A stretch of DNA of 6,161 nt from QQUD01 sp039029915 (GCA_039029915.1 JBCCFD010000470.1:1-6161); one strand, 5' to 3'. Shown: positions 1-6,037, numbered from the stretch's first letter. Notes: generated by a model not told the origin, from the letters alone. Program-made: numbers and translations.

Positions 1-1
1 T

Positions 2-1714
2 CCTGATAACCTTTATATCTACGGTGATCGCTCAAACAATGCGCAAATGATTCAGCAAGCCATTTACGAGCCGCTAATGACGACATTTGGCTACAGTTAC
101 CAGCCGCTTGCTTTGGCTGAGCTGCCTGATTTGACAGCTGGAACGGCACGAATGCAGCCGATCATGGTTCGCTCGGGTGATCGCGTGGTTGACGCATCAG
201 GCGACCCTGTCACGCTGCAGGCTGGAGTCCAAATTGACACCGCGCTTGGTGAGTCAATTACATATGATGGGGAATCTCCGGTTGAAATGGTGCAGATGAG
301 CGCGTCTTTTGCTTTTAACGCCTTGACCTGGTCAGATGGCACCCCGTTAACGGCCGTTGATTCAGTCTACTCTTTCAATGTGGCTGCTGATTCAGTCACG
401 CCCGTCGATAAATCAGTCATTGAGCGCACGGCGAGCTATGAGGCGATTGATGACAATACGGCCGTTTGGACCGGACTGCCCGGCTATATCGATCGAACTT
501 ACTTTTTGAACGTGTGGGTTCCATTACCTTCCCATACGTTGACCCGCTTTACTGCCAATCAGCTTTTAGAGGCAGCCGAAACAAATCAACCCCCAGTGGG
601 GTATGGCCCTTTCGTTGTTCATGAATGGAAGTCAACTCAACTCACGCTCATTCGGAATACGCATTATGCTCAACCCAATATGCCTCATGTGGATCAGCTT
701 GTGTTCATTGAAGAGGCAAATGGCTTAGACGGGGTTAGAAACGGCCGTTGTCAAATCGCCCTGTACGAAACCAACAGCCTAAACCAGACCCCCGACATCC
801 TCACTGCACAAACCGCAGGGGACCTCACAGCGATTTTCCGGCAGAGTCTCGTTTTTGAGCATATTGATTTTGGGATTAATCCCGTGCCTAATTATCAGCG
901 TAACCATCCCGACTGGTTTGAGGATATCCGCGTGCGTCGTGCCATTATGCACTGCATTGATCGTCAACAAATGATTGAAAACCTGCAATTTGGACAGGGT
1001 GTTTTACATGACGCCTATGTCGCTTCGAATCACCCTGCCTTCCCTGAAGATGCCACCACGTATACCTATGATCCTGACTTAGCCAATCAACTTTTAGATG
1101 AAACTGGCCTGATTGATCAAGATGGGGACGGTCTACGTGAGCGGCGTGCCTTTGGTGAAGAGCTGATTATTACCCCCATTAGCATTACGCTTGGCACTGA
1201 TGATGTCACCCCGCTTCGTCGCCAAATCAATGAGCAGGTGCAGGCAAATTTACAGCAGTGCGGCATTGGCGTCGCCCTGTATGAAAGTCCCGTGCAGGAT
1301 TGGTATGCCGACGGTCCGTTTAGCCCGCTTTTTGGTCGCCGCTTTGATTTGGGCACTTTCGCCTGGCTAAGTCGCATTGAGCCGCCCTGTAATCTTTACC
1401 TCTCAAGCAACATTACCGGCCCAGAAGAAGAAGGATTTGGTGGCTGGAACAATGTCAACGCCACAGGATGGTTAAATGAGGCGTTTGACACCGCCTGCGA
1501 GACCGCCCAATCTGAATTTATCGAAACGGCTGAATACACTACTAACCATCAAGAAGCGATCCGTATTTTTACTCAAGAACTGCCCATGATGCCCCTTTTC
1601 TCGCGGGTGGAAATTATCCTTCATGACCCCACCGTCACTGGTCTTACCGTTGATGTCACCCAGCGTCTACCGCTCTGGAACGCTGCCCAGCTCGATTGGG
1701 ATGAGGGCGAGTAA
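2..1714 (+). CDS. ABC transporter substrate-binding protein, family 5 (peptide/nickel type), 5' end missing
   Basis: The frame is open from base 2, before the first ATG at 47, and reads PDNLYIYGDRSNNAQ in front of it, so the true start and any lipoprotein signal peptide lie off the left edge. About 570 residues are visible, close to a full mature protein. The features fit SBP_bac_5, the extracytoplasmic binding lobe of an oligopeptide/nickel-type ABC importer: AIYEPLMT near the start, FNALTWSDGTPLTAVDSVYSF, GYGPFVVHEWKSTQLTLIRN, the hinge-side segment DIRVRRAIMHCIDRQQMI, and a C-terminal QEAIRIFTQELPMMPLF. A DQDGDGLRE loop (1115-1141) resembles a calcium-binding loop and is common in this region of related proteins. 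No permease or ATPase gene follows, so the partners must be upstream or elsewhere. The ligand cannot be read from sequence; peptides are only the family default. Three ACGGCCGT octamers lie inside. The family call is firm and the substrate is unknown. Confidence 0.9.
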   Translation, partial: PDNLYIYGDRSNNAQMIQQAIYEPLMTTFGYSYQPLALAELPDLTAGTARMQPIMVRSGDRVVDASGDPVTLQAGVQIDTALGESITYDGESPVEMVQMSASFAFNALTWSDGTPLTAVDSVYSFNVAADSVTPVDKSVIERTASYEAIDDNTAVWTGLPGYIDRTYFLNVWVPLPSHTLTRFTANQLLEAAETNQPPVGYGPFVVHEWKSTQLTLIRNTHYAQPNMPHVDQLVFIEEANGLDGVRNGRCQIALYETNSLNQTPDILTAQTAGDLTAIFRQSLVFEHIDFGINPVPNYQRNHPDWFEDIRVRRAIMHCIDRQQMIENLQFGQGVLHDAYVASNHPAFPEDATTYTYDPDLANQLLDETGLIDQDGDGLRERRAFGEELIITPISITLGTDDVTPLRRQINEQVQANLQQCGIGVALYESPVQDWYADGPFSPLFGRRFDLGTFAWLSRIEPPCNLYLSSNITGPEEEGFGGWNNVNATGWLNEAFDTACETAQSEFIETAEYTTNHQEAIRIFTQELPMMPLFSRVEIILHDPTVTGLTVDVTQRLPLWNAAQLDWDEGE

Positions 1715-1718
1715 GCTG

Positions 1719-1752
1719 TGGTATGATTGGTGAATGCCTAAAGGGTGAAGGG
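1719..1752 (+). promoter_or_regulatory. Extended -10 promoter element and Shine-Dalgarno for the antirepressor-like gene
   Basis: Five bases after the stop of the binding-protein gene, TG-G-TATGAT (1719-1727) matches an extended -10 element, with TATGAT at 1722-1727 (5 of 6 to TATAAT). No good -35 stands at the usual distance, as is typical of extended -10 promoters. Transcription would begin near 1734. AAGGG at 1748-1752 is a Shine-Dalgarno four bases before ATG 1757. This supports ATG 1757 over the in-frame GTG at 1745, which sits between two AAGGG copies. The promoter call is by eye only. Confidence 0.4.
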
Positions 1753-1756
1753 AAAC

Positions 1757-2572
1757 ATGAGTTTGAAATCAATTCAACAAAAACAGATTGAGTTTCAAGA
1801 TGAACAAATTACGGCCGTTATGGTTCAAGATGAAAACGGCCGTGAAAACGTTTATGTCCCATTACGACCGCTTGTTGAAGGCATGGGTCTAGACTGGTCA
1901 GCACAATATCGGCGCATCAAAAAAAACATCGTTTTGCGAGAGGTTTGCACCTCCGTTGTTGTTACGACAACGCAGGCAAGGGAAACATTGTGTATTCCTA
2001 TTAGTCACCTGAATGGATTTTTGTTTGGCATTAATGCAAACCGTGTAAAGGCTAATATCCGCCCTTTGCTGTTGGCATATCAACAGAATTGCTATCGTGT
2101 TCTATTTGACGCCTTTAACGGTATAGAATCCATGACTCGGTTTTATCAAGCGATGGGTCATGAAGGAAGTTGGATTGATAAACGTATTGACAAACATACA
2201 TCCAGCACAGATTTAACAGATGTTTGGTTGATTGAAGGAATGCCGATCGAGAGTCATGGCCAGCTGCATGACATTATTAGCCAAGGTACTTTCGGCGTGA
2301 CCGTTTCAGAACATAAACAGCTCAAGGGAATTAATGCAGACGATAGCTTGCCCGATAATATGACCAAGATGGAACTGTTAGTTTCTGCTATTGCTGATGA
2401 GACGGCTGCCGTCCTCTCTCAAGATGAAAACGAGACAGATTATGCTGATGTAGCCAAAAGAGCAGGGGCAGTAGGCAAAGGCTCAGCGAAGCTATTTGAA
2501 GAAACCACGGGACGAAAAATATTGAGTAAAAGTAATAATTTGGGTAAACGGTTAGCGGATAGAAAAGAGTAG
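1757..2572 (+). CDS. P22_AR_N (phage antirepressor N-terminal) protein with DinD/BRO-like C-terminal region
   Basis: 271 residues from ATG 1757; GTG 1745 would add four. Residues about 9-118 match the P22_AR_N family: QIEFQDEQITAVMVQDENG, then YVPLRPLVEGMGLDWSAQYRRI, then IPISHLNGFLFGINANRVK and the closing LLLAYQQNCYRVLFDAFNG. Residues about 165-265 resemble the C-terminal module of many BRO/DinD-type proteins: TFGVTVSEHKQLKGI, then NMTKMELLVSAIADETA, then DVAKRAGAVGKGSAKLFEETTGR. In phage P22 the antirepressor binds repressor protein; the role of free chromosomal homologues is largely unknown, so I infer only a possible regulatory or DNA-damage-related role. No phage structural gene or integrase is adjacent. 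An A8 run at 1919-1926 is a potential slippage site, and two ACGGCCGT octamers lie in the first 90 bases. The domain call for the N-terminal half is strong; the C-terminal one is from memory of the family pattern. Confidence 0.82.
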   Translation: MSLKSIQQKQIEFQDEQITAVMVQDENGRENVYVPLRPLVEGMGLDWSAQYRRIKKNIVLREVCTSVVVTTTQARETLCIPISHLNGFLFGINANRVKANIRPLLLAYQQNCYRVLFDAFNGIESMTRFYQAMGHEGSWIDKRIDKHTSSTDLTDVWLIEGMPIESHGQLHDIISQGTFGVTVSEHKQLKGINADDSLPDNMTKMELLVSAIADETAAVLSQDENETDYADVAKRAGAVGKGSAKLFEETTGRKILSKSNNLGKRLADRKE

Positions 2573-2598
2573 ATTTTGGGCTTTACCATCTATCAGAC

Positions 2599-2626
2599 TT
2601 GACATTAAGGATTGTGGTCTTAAAGT
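2599..2626 (+). promoter_or_regulatory. Candidate sigma70-type promoter just before or overlapping the pth start
   Basis: A perfect -35 TTGACA (2599-2604) is followed after 16 bases by TAAAGT (2621-2626, 4 of 6 to TATAAT). Transcription would begin near 2633, downstream of ATG 2627. If this promoter is the one used, the protein must begin at the internal ATG 2687, right before the conserved Pth core. If ATG 2627 is used, the message must come from further upstream, for example from the antirepressor-like gene. The -35 is strong and the -10 modest. Confidence 0.3.
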
Positions 2627-3262
2627 ATGTTTTTCAAACGATTTTGGTCTAAACGCCAAGATGACTTAGATGATTACGATGACGACATGGAACGATACCT
2701 TTTAGTAGGGTTAGGGAATCCTGGCCGAAAATATCGGGGCAACCGACACAATATTGGCTTTATGGCGGTTGATCGCTTAGCTGAACAGTTTGGCATCGAA
2801 GGCAAGAAGGTGCAGAACAAGGCAATTGTGGCAAATGGCCGTATTCATAATAAATCCGTCATTCTGGCTAAGCCTCAAACCTTCATGAACAGCAGCGGTG
2901 ATTCAGCTGGCCCATTAGCCAAGTTTTATAAAGTTGAGCCAGCTAACATCCTCGTCATCTACGACGAGCTTGACCTGCCATTTGGCACCATTCGCCTGCG
3001 CGAAAAAGGGGGGGCTGGCGGTCATAACGGGATGAAATCTTTAATTAATCATTTGGGTGAAGGCTTCCCCCGCCTCCGCCTTGGCATTAGCCGTCCGCCC
3101 GGACAAATGCCTGTTCCTGCCTATGTACTCCAAGATTTCCAAAAAAACAATTTGCCTTTGCTAGACGAAATCTTAGATGAGTCAGTTAAGGCGATCGAAA
3201 CTTATCTCCAAGATGGCGTTCAACTGGCGATGTCGAAACATAATCGAAATTTGGTTTCGTAA
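2627..3262 (+). CDS. pth: Peptidyl-tRNA hydrolase (Pth)
   Basis: Cytosolic esterase that frees tRNA from peptidyl-tRNA dropped by stalled ribosomes. All catalytic and binding residues are visible (numbered from ATG 2627): N31 in GLGNPG and H41 in NRHNIGF (E. coli N10, H20), N88 in KPQTFMNSSG (N68), D113 in IYDELDLPFG (D93), and H133/N134 in GGAGGHNGMKSL (H113/N114). The 211 residues exceed the E. coli 194 mainly by a 20-residue extension, MFFKRFWSKRQ followed by an acidic run DDLDDYDDD. ATG 2687 (M21) would give the standard family N-terminus. AAGGA at 2607-2611 lies 15 bases before ATG 2627, which is rather far, while ATG 2687 has no Shine-Dalgarno, so the start is uncertain. A G7 run after A5 (3003-3014) encodes the glycine-rich loop. 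It sits 54 bases after the antirepressor-like gene on the same strand. pth commonly lies near mfd in bacteria, and here mfd follows after a 0.75-kb gap. Confidence 0.96.
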   Translation: MFFKRFWSKRQDDLDDYDDDMERYLLVGLGNPGRKYRGNRHNIGFMAVDRLAEQFGIEGKKVQNKAIVANGRIHNKSVILAKPQTFMNSSGDSAGPLAKFYKVEPANILVIYDELDLPFGTIRLREKGGAGGHNGMKSLINHLGEGFPRLRLGISRPPGQMPVPAYVLQDFQKNNLPLLDEILDESVKAIETYLQDGVQLAMSKHNRNLVS

Positions 3263-3377
3263 AAATAGAGTAAAATGAAGTTCGTGCTTATTATAAAAAG
3301 CCAGCCAAAAACTTCGTTTACTCGAGGTTCTGAAGCTTTTCTCTAAAAAGTTTTTCGATTTAGAAACCTTGGAGCAC

Positions 3378-3403
3378 TAAAGCGATGACCAACCACCGCT
3401 TTA
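3378..3403 (+). terminator. Weak stem-loop downstream of pth, possible terminator
   Basis: TAAAGCG (3378-3384) pairs perfectly with CGCTTTA (3397-3403) around a 12-base loop, followed by TCTTT. It lies in the convergent gap between the end of pth (3262) and the end of the minus-strand gene (3413), where a terminator would be expected. The stem has only three G-C pairs and the T tract is short, so it may be a chance structure. Confidence 0.25.
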
Positions 3404-3412
3404 TCTTTAAGA

Positions 3413-3631
3413 TTAAATATAGTTAGACTTTTTCCCAGTTTTGTTTTGAACCAGCAAAAAAGATGATGAAGAAGCCGTAATCAGAATCAAAAACACGGCT
3501 TCAGACTGGTCGCTTTCTCGTAAAATCCAACTAACTGCTAAAATAACGGCCGCCCAAACGAGAGAATGAGCCAGCATGATCCGATTATTTTGTAAATCAC
3601 ATAAAATCGCTTTTTTAATTGAATTTATCAT
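3413..3631 (-). CDS. Small hypothetical membrane protein (72 aa)
   Basis: I do not recognise a named family. The start is well supported: on the minus strand AGGAG (complement of 3641-3645) stands nine bases before the ATG. The protein has a short polar N-terminus (INSIKKAILCDLQNNR), a hydrophobic stretch at about residues 18-37 (IMLAHSLVWAAVILAVSWIL), a short acidic turn RESDQSE, a second hydrophobic stretch at about 45-61 (AVFLILITASSSSFLLV), and a lysine-rich tail. This predicts a two-helix inner-membrane hairpin with both ends probably on the cytoplasmic, positive side. It converges on pth and diverges from mfd. The word GCGGCCGT, one base from the recurrent octamer ACGGCCGT, is read in its WAAVI codons, which suggests it belongs to this genome. 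It could be a conserved small membrane protein of unknown role. Confidence 0.6.
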   Translation of the reverse strand: MINSIKKAILCDLQNNRIMLAHSLVWAAVILAVSWILRESDQSEAVFLILITASSSSFLLVQNKTGKKSNYI

Positions 3632-3640
3632 TTTTTCAAA

Positions 3641-3645
3641 CTCCT
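3641..3645 (-). promoter_or_regulatory. Ribosome binding site of the small membrane-protein gene
   Basis: CTCCT on the plus strand reads AGGAG on the minus strand, nine bases upstream of the ATG whose complement is 3629-3631. It is the clearest Shine-Dalgarno in the window and the main reason to accept this short gene. No convincing -35/-10 pair was found further upstream on the minus strand; the best candidate was TTGACC with TATTAA at a 15-base spacing. Confidence 0.6.
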
Positions 3646-3787
3646 ATTGTTGTCAAATTTGTCGTTTAATGAAATTAGTAACAATAAGACGTCAATTTAT
3701 TACAATGAATTCAATACCTCGTTTCCACAGTTCCTTTAATAATGTCGTGTCGAGCGGGTCAAGCCAAGTAACACAATAATCAATTAG

Positions 3788-3826
3788 AGAGTCGAGACAT
3801 CTCGTCGTTAGAGATGTTTTGACTCT
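3788..3826 (+). repeat. Long perfect hairpin (16-bp stem, 7-base loop) in the spacer before mfd
   Basis: Bases 3788-3803 pair with 3811-3826 around the loop GTCGTTA. The stem is continuous if two G-U wobbles (3794 with 3820, 3796 with 3818) are allowed in a plus-strand transcript. On the minus strand these become A-C mismatches, so the structure favours plus-strand RNA. No T tract follows on either strand, so it is not a canonical intrinsic terminator. It lies in the 380-base spacer between the minus-strand small gene and mfd, about 160 bases upstream of the proposed mfd promoter. Role unknown: a regulatory or processing hairpin, or a relic of a small mobile repeat. Confidence 0.55.
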
Positions 3827-3969
3827 AACCAGGCAGAAATTTGAAATTTAATCGGTGAATACCAAAATATGGCCATTTCATGGTTGGATACTTTTTGGTT
3901 TTCATATAAAAACGTCTTGATTGTGCCTAAAAAATAATCGTTTGGTCTATATCTTTCTGTAGGATTCTT

Positions 3970-4004
3970 ATAACAAAATACAAAATTTATGATAGAATCG
4001 GGGG
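3970..4004 (+). promoter_or_regulatory. Candidate mfd promoter and ribosome site
   Basis: ATAACA (3970-3975, 4 of 6 to TTGACA) and TAGAAT (3993-3998, 5 of 6 to TATAAT) are spaced by 17 bases. An overlapping TATGAT (3988-3993) is an alternative -10. Either would start transcription near 4000-4005, which excludes the upstream in-frame ATG 3989 and favours ATG 4010. GGGGG at 4000-4004, five bases before ATG 4010, may act as a weak Shine-Dalgarno, but with the TAGAAT start the leader would be only about five bases. Confidence 0.4.
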
Positions 4005-4009
4005 TTGCT

Positions 4010-6037
4010 ATGAGCATATTCAGCTTACTAAATGCCTTCAAAGATATACCCGCGATGCAGAACCTGTTACAGGTGGTTGGCACGCCTGATCCATTACGGC
4101 CGTTAACCCTGCCTAATTCTGCCCGTGCGCCAGTACTGGCTGAAATTTATCGCCAAAAACAGATGCCGATTTTGCTGTTAACGGGGCGAGTTGATACAGT
4201 GACGCCTTGGCTTCAGGCGCTCGAAATGTGGCTACCGCCTGAACTGCAACCGATTCGCTTACCAGAGCCGACTCCGCTTCCTAACGATCGGGGGCCTTGG
4301 AGCGAAAGAACCAGAAACGGCCGTTTAAGAGTGCTGGCGGAAATGATGACTGGGCAGCATCCACAAATCCCTGCCAGCGAAACACCGCCTTTTGTCATAT
4401 CTTCCGTAAGAGCTTTTTTGCAAAAAACACTGCCCAAGCGACGGTATATCACTGCCACTCGCGTTTTGCGTGTGGGTCAGATTATTGACCTCAATAAATT
4501 AATGGATTTGTGGGTAGGTGTTGGCTACGAACCAGTCAGTGTGGTTGAAGGTGCCGGACAGTTTAGCCATCGAGGTGGCATTTTAGATATTTTCCCTGTG
4601 GCGGCTGCTGCGCCAGTTCGTATCGAGCTATTCGGAGACGAAATTGATACCTTGCGCTACTTCGATCCCGGGACACAACGCTCGTTGGGTAATGCCAAGG
4701 ATTTACAAACGGTTGCTATTGCACCAGCCCGAGAAGCGTTGCCCTCCGCGGCAAAGGCAATGGCGACCGCGTTAGGGGATGTCTTTGAATCTGATGAAGA
4801 TAATCTGCCCTCATGGCAGGATGATCTTAAAGCGCTGCAGCAGGGATTTGCATTTCCAAACCTTGAGTTCTATATGCCACAATTTTATCCGCAGCCGGCC
4901 AGCCTGCTCGACTATTTACCAGAGAACGGGCTGGTGGTGATAGATGATTGGGCCGCCTTTGAGAAGGCCGTTCTTGAACTCCATGAGAATGCCGATCTCA
5001 TTGCCAATGAACAGCCCGATTTGCCACCGAACTATGTGAGCCCTTTGTTTGATTGGGAAACGCTCAAAGTTGATTTGGAATGGTGGCAACCCTTGATTTT
5101 AGGGGAAGGAGAAACACCGCTGCTTGATAATGAACGGCCGTTTCTCTCTCTGGCCGAATGTTTTGATCCCGGTCCACGGTATGGCGGGCAAGTACGGCCG
5201 TTTCTCAATCAGCTTAAAAACGTTACTTTAGAAAATGAGCGCACCGTTGTAGTCAGTCGTCAATCCCCTCGCCTGAGTGATCTTTGGCAACAAGACCAAA
5301 AAACAAACGAAGGGCTTCTTAACCTTGAGGGGTGGGATGAAGCGGCCACCGATACCCCAAACGCCACAAAATTTACGAAGCCCGTTGAAAATCTTGAAAG
5401 CTACCCTGATATGGGTTCGCTCACCTTTGTTAACGCCAGTCTTGCCGAAGGGTTTACGCTAATTCGACGGGAAGATAACCATGTTGTCCTCAATCTGCTT
5501 TCTGACGCTGAGATTTTTGGTTGGAATCGGCCAGCGCCGCGCCGCTGGAAAGCACCAAGCGCCGTCGCCCCAGAAACCCACTTCGCTGATATCAAAGCTG
5601 GAGATTATGTGGTGCATTTAGAGTATGGGATTGGGTTGTTTAAGGGGCTCGTCTCTCGGACGATTGGAGGCATGGATCGGGAATATCTTCTGTTGGAATA
5701 CGCCAATGGAGATGTGCTGTACGTCCCTGCTCACCATGCCGATCGCTTAGGCAAATGGATTGGCTCCGATGACCGTCCACCGGCTATCACTCGGCTCGGG
5801 GGCAAGACTTGGACAACCATGAAGGCCAAGGCGCAGCGGGCGGCGGATGAACTGGCGGGTGATTTGCTTGAATTATACGCTTCAAGAGAAACAGTGCCAG
5901 GCCACGCCTTTGCTGAAGACACGGAGTGGCAGGCTGAGCTTGAAGCCAGCTTCCCTTATCAAGAGACGGAAGACCAGCTTCGAGTCATTGCCGAAGTCAA
6001 GGCAGATATGGAACGGCCGTTGCCGATGGATCGCTGA
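4010..6037 (+). CDS. mfd: Transcription-repair coupling factor Mfd, N-terminal half, ended by an in-frame TGA
   Basis: Mfd displaces stalled RNA polymerase and recruits UvrA for repair of the transcribed strand. Numbered from ATG 4010: residues 1 to about 200 form the UvrB-like N-terminal module, with the signature GQFSHRGGILDIFP at 183-196 followed by RIELFGDEIDTLRYFDP. The middle (about 200-520) is poorly conserved. IKAGDYVVHLEYGIGLFKGL from residue 528 begins the CarD-like RNA-polymerase-interaction domain, continuing through REYLLLEYANGDVLYVP. FPYQETEDQ at about 648 leads into the helicase motor. The frame then hits TGA (6035-6037) as codon 676 where the family has leucine in MDRLxCGDVGxGKTE. 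ATG 3989 would add seven residues, but it lies within the likely promoter. As written, the product keeps the UvrB-like and polymerase-binding parts but has no motor. Start choice is moderate; identity is firm. Confidence 0.93.
   Translation: MSIFSLLNAFKDIPAMQNLLQVVGTPDPLRPLTLPNSARAPVLAEIYRQKQMPILLLTGRVDTVTPWLQALEMWLPPELQPIRLPEPTPLPNDRGPWSERTRNGRLRVLAEMMTGQHPQIPASETPPFVISSVRAFLQKTLPKRRYITATRVLRVGQIIDLNKLMDLWVGVGYEPVSVVEGAGQFSHRGGILDIFPVAAAAPVRIELFGDEIDTLRYFDPGTQRSLGNAKDLQTVAIAPAREALPSAAKAMATALGDVFESDEDNLPSWQDDLKALQQGFAFPNLEFYMPQFYPQPASLLDYLPENGLVVIDDWAAFEKAVLELHENADLIANEQPDLPPNYVSPLFDWETLKVDLEWWQPLILGEGETPLLDNERPFLSLAECFDPGPRYGGQVRPFLNQLKNVTLENERTVVVSRQSPRLSDLWQQDQKTNEGLLNLEGWDEAATDTPNATKFTKPVENLESYPDMGSLTFVNASLAEGFTLIRREDNHVVLNLLSDAEIFGWNRPAPRRWKAPSAVAPETHFADIKAGDYVVHLEYGIGLFKGLVSRTIGGMDREYLLLEYANGDVLYVPAHHADRLGKWIGSDDRPPAITRLGGKTWTTMKAKAQRAADELAGDLLELYASRETVPGHAFAEDTEWQAELEASFPYQETEDQLRVIAEVKADMERPLPMDR

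Larger units (their letters stand above)
3632..4009. other. AT-rich divergent spacer, no convincing gene
   Basis: This stretch separates the leftward small membrane-protein gene from rightward mfd. It contains the minus-strand ribosome site, the 3788-3826 hairpin and the mfd promoter. GC is low (16 of 60 in 3661-3720, 17 of 60 in 3901-3960). No tRNA fold, CRISPR repeat or transposase fragment was seen. A minus-strand open frame crosses the right half (3808-4083), but it starts with GTG inside mfd and lacks a Shine-Dalgarno. Confidence 0.6.
350..6020. repeat. Dispersed palindromic octamer ACGGCCGT, ten perfect copies
   Basis: Perfect copies start at 350, 458, 741, 1811, 1836, 4096, 4317, 5134, 5194 and 6013. 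One variant, ACGGCCGC, is at 3546. Every CGGCCG in the window (11) is preceded by A, and 10 of 11 are followed by T. The base before is always A or T, and the base after is T in nine of ten, giving WACGGCCGTT. Copies in genes are read as T-A-V (350, 458, 1811), N-G-R (741, 1836, 4317) and R-P (4096, 5134, 5194, 6013), so all three phases occur and protein sequence cannot explain the excess. Confidence 0.85.

Noticed and set aside
1745..1756. GTG 1745 as the start of the antirepressor-like gene
   Set aside because: ATG 1757 has AAGGG four bases upstream and a better initiation codon. The GTG would add only four residues.
3003..3014. A5G7 run in pth as a programmed frameshift or phase-variation site
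   Set aside because: The frame is intact and encodes the conserved glycine-rich GGAGGHNG region. A short run alone is not evidence of programmed slippage.
3273..3319. Inverted repeat AAATGAAGTT / AACTTCGTTT as a pth terminator
   Set aside because: The 10-bp stem is AT-rich with one wobble, the loop is 27 bases, and no T tract follows.
3275..3346. 23-codon plus-strand frame MKFVLIIKSQPKTSF...
   Set aside because: It superficially resembles a DsrE/TusD N-terminus, but it is very short, has no Shine-Dalgarno, and nothing after the stop continues the family in any frame.
3576..3779. Plus-strand 67-codon open frame
   Set aside because: It overlaps the minus-strand small gene and its ribosome site, has no Shine-Dalgarno, and its composition does not look protein-like.
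3808..4083. Minus-strand 91-codon frame as an intact gene
   Set aside because: Its GTG start and first 25 or so residues lie inside mfd, and no ribosome site is present. Only the part outside mfd is kept, as a weak remnant.
487..5744. CGATCG (HIP1 core) as the enriched word
   Set aside because: I count about five copies against roughly 1.5 expected, and no full GCGATCGC, so it is a far weaker signal than ACGGCCGT.
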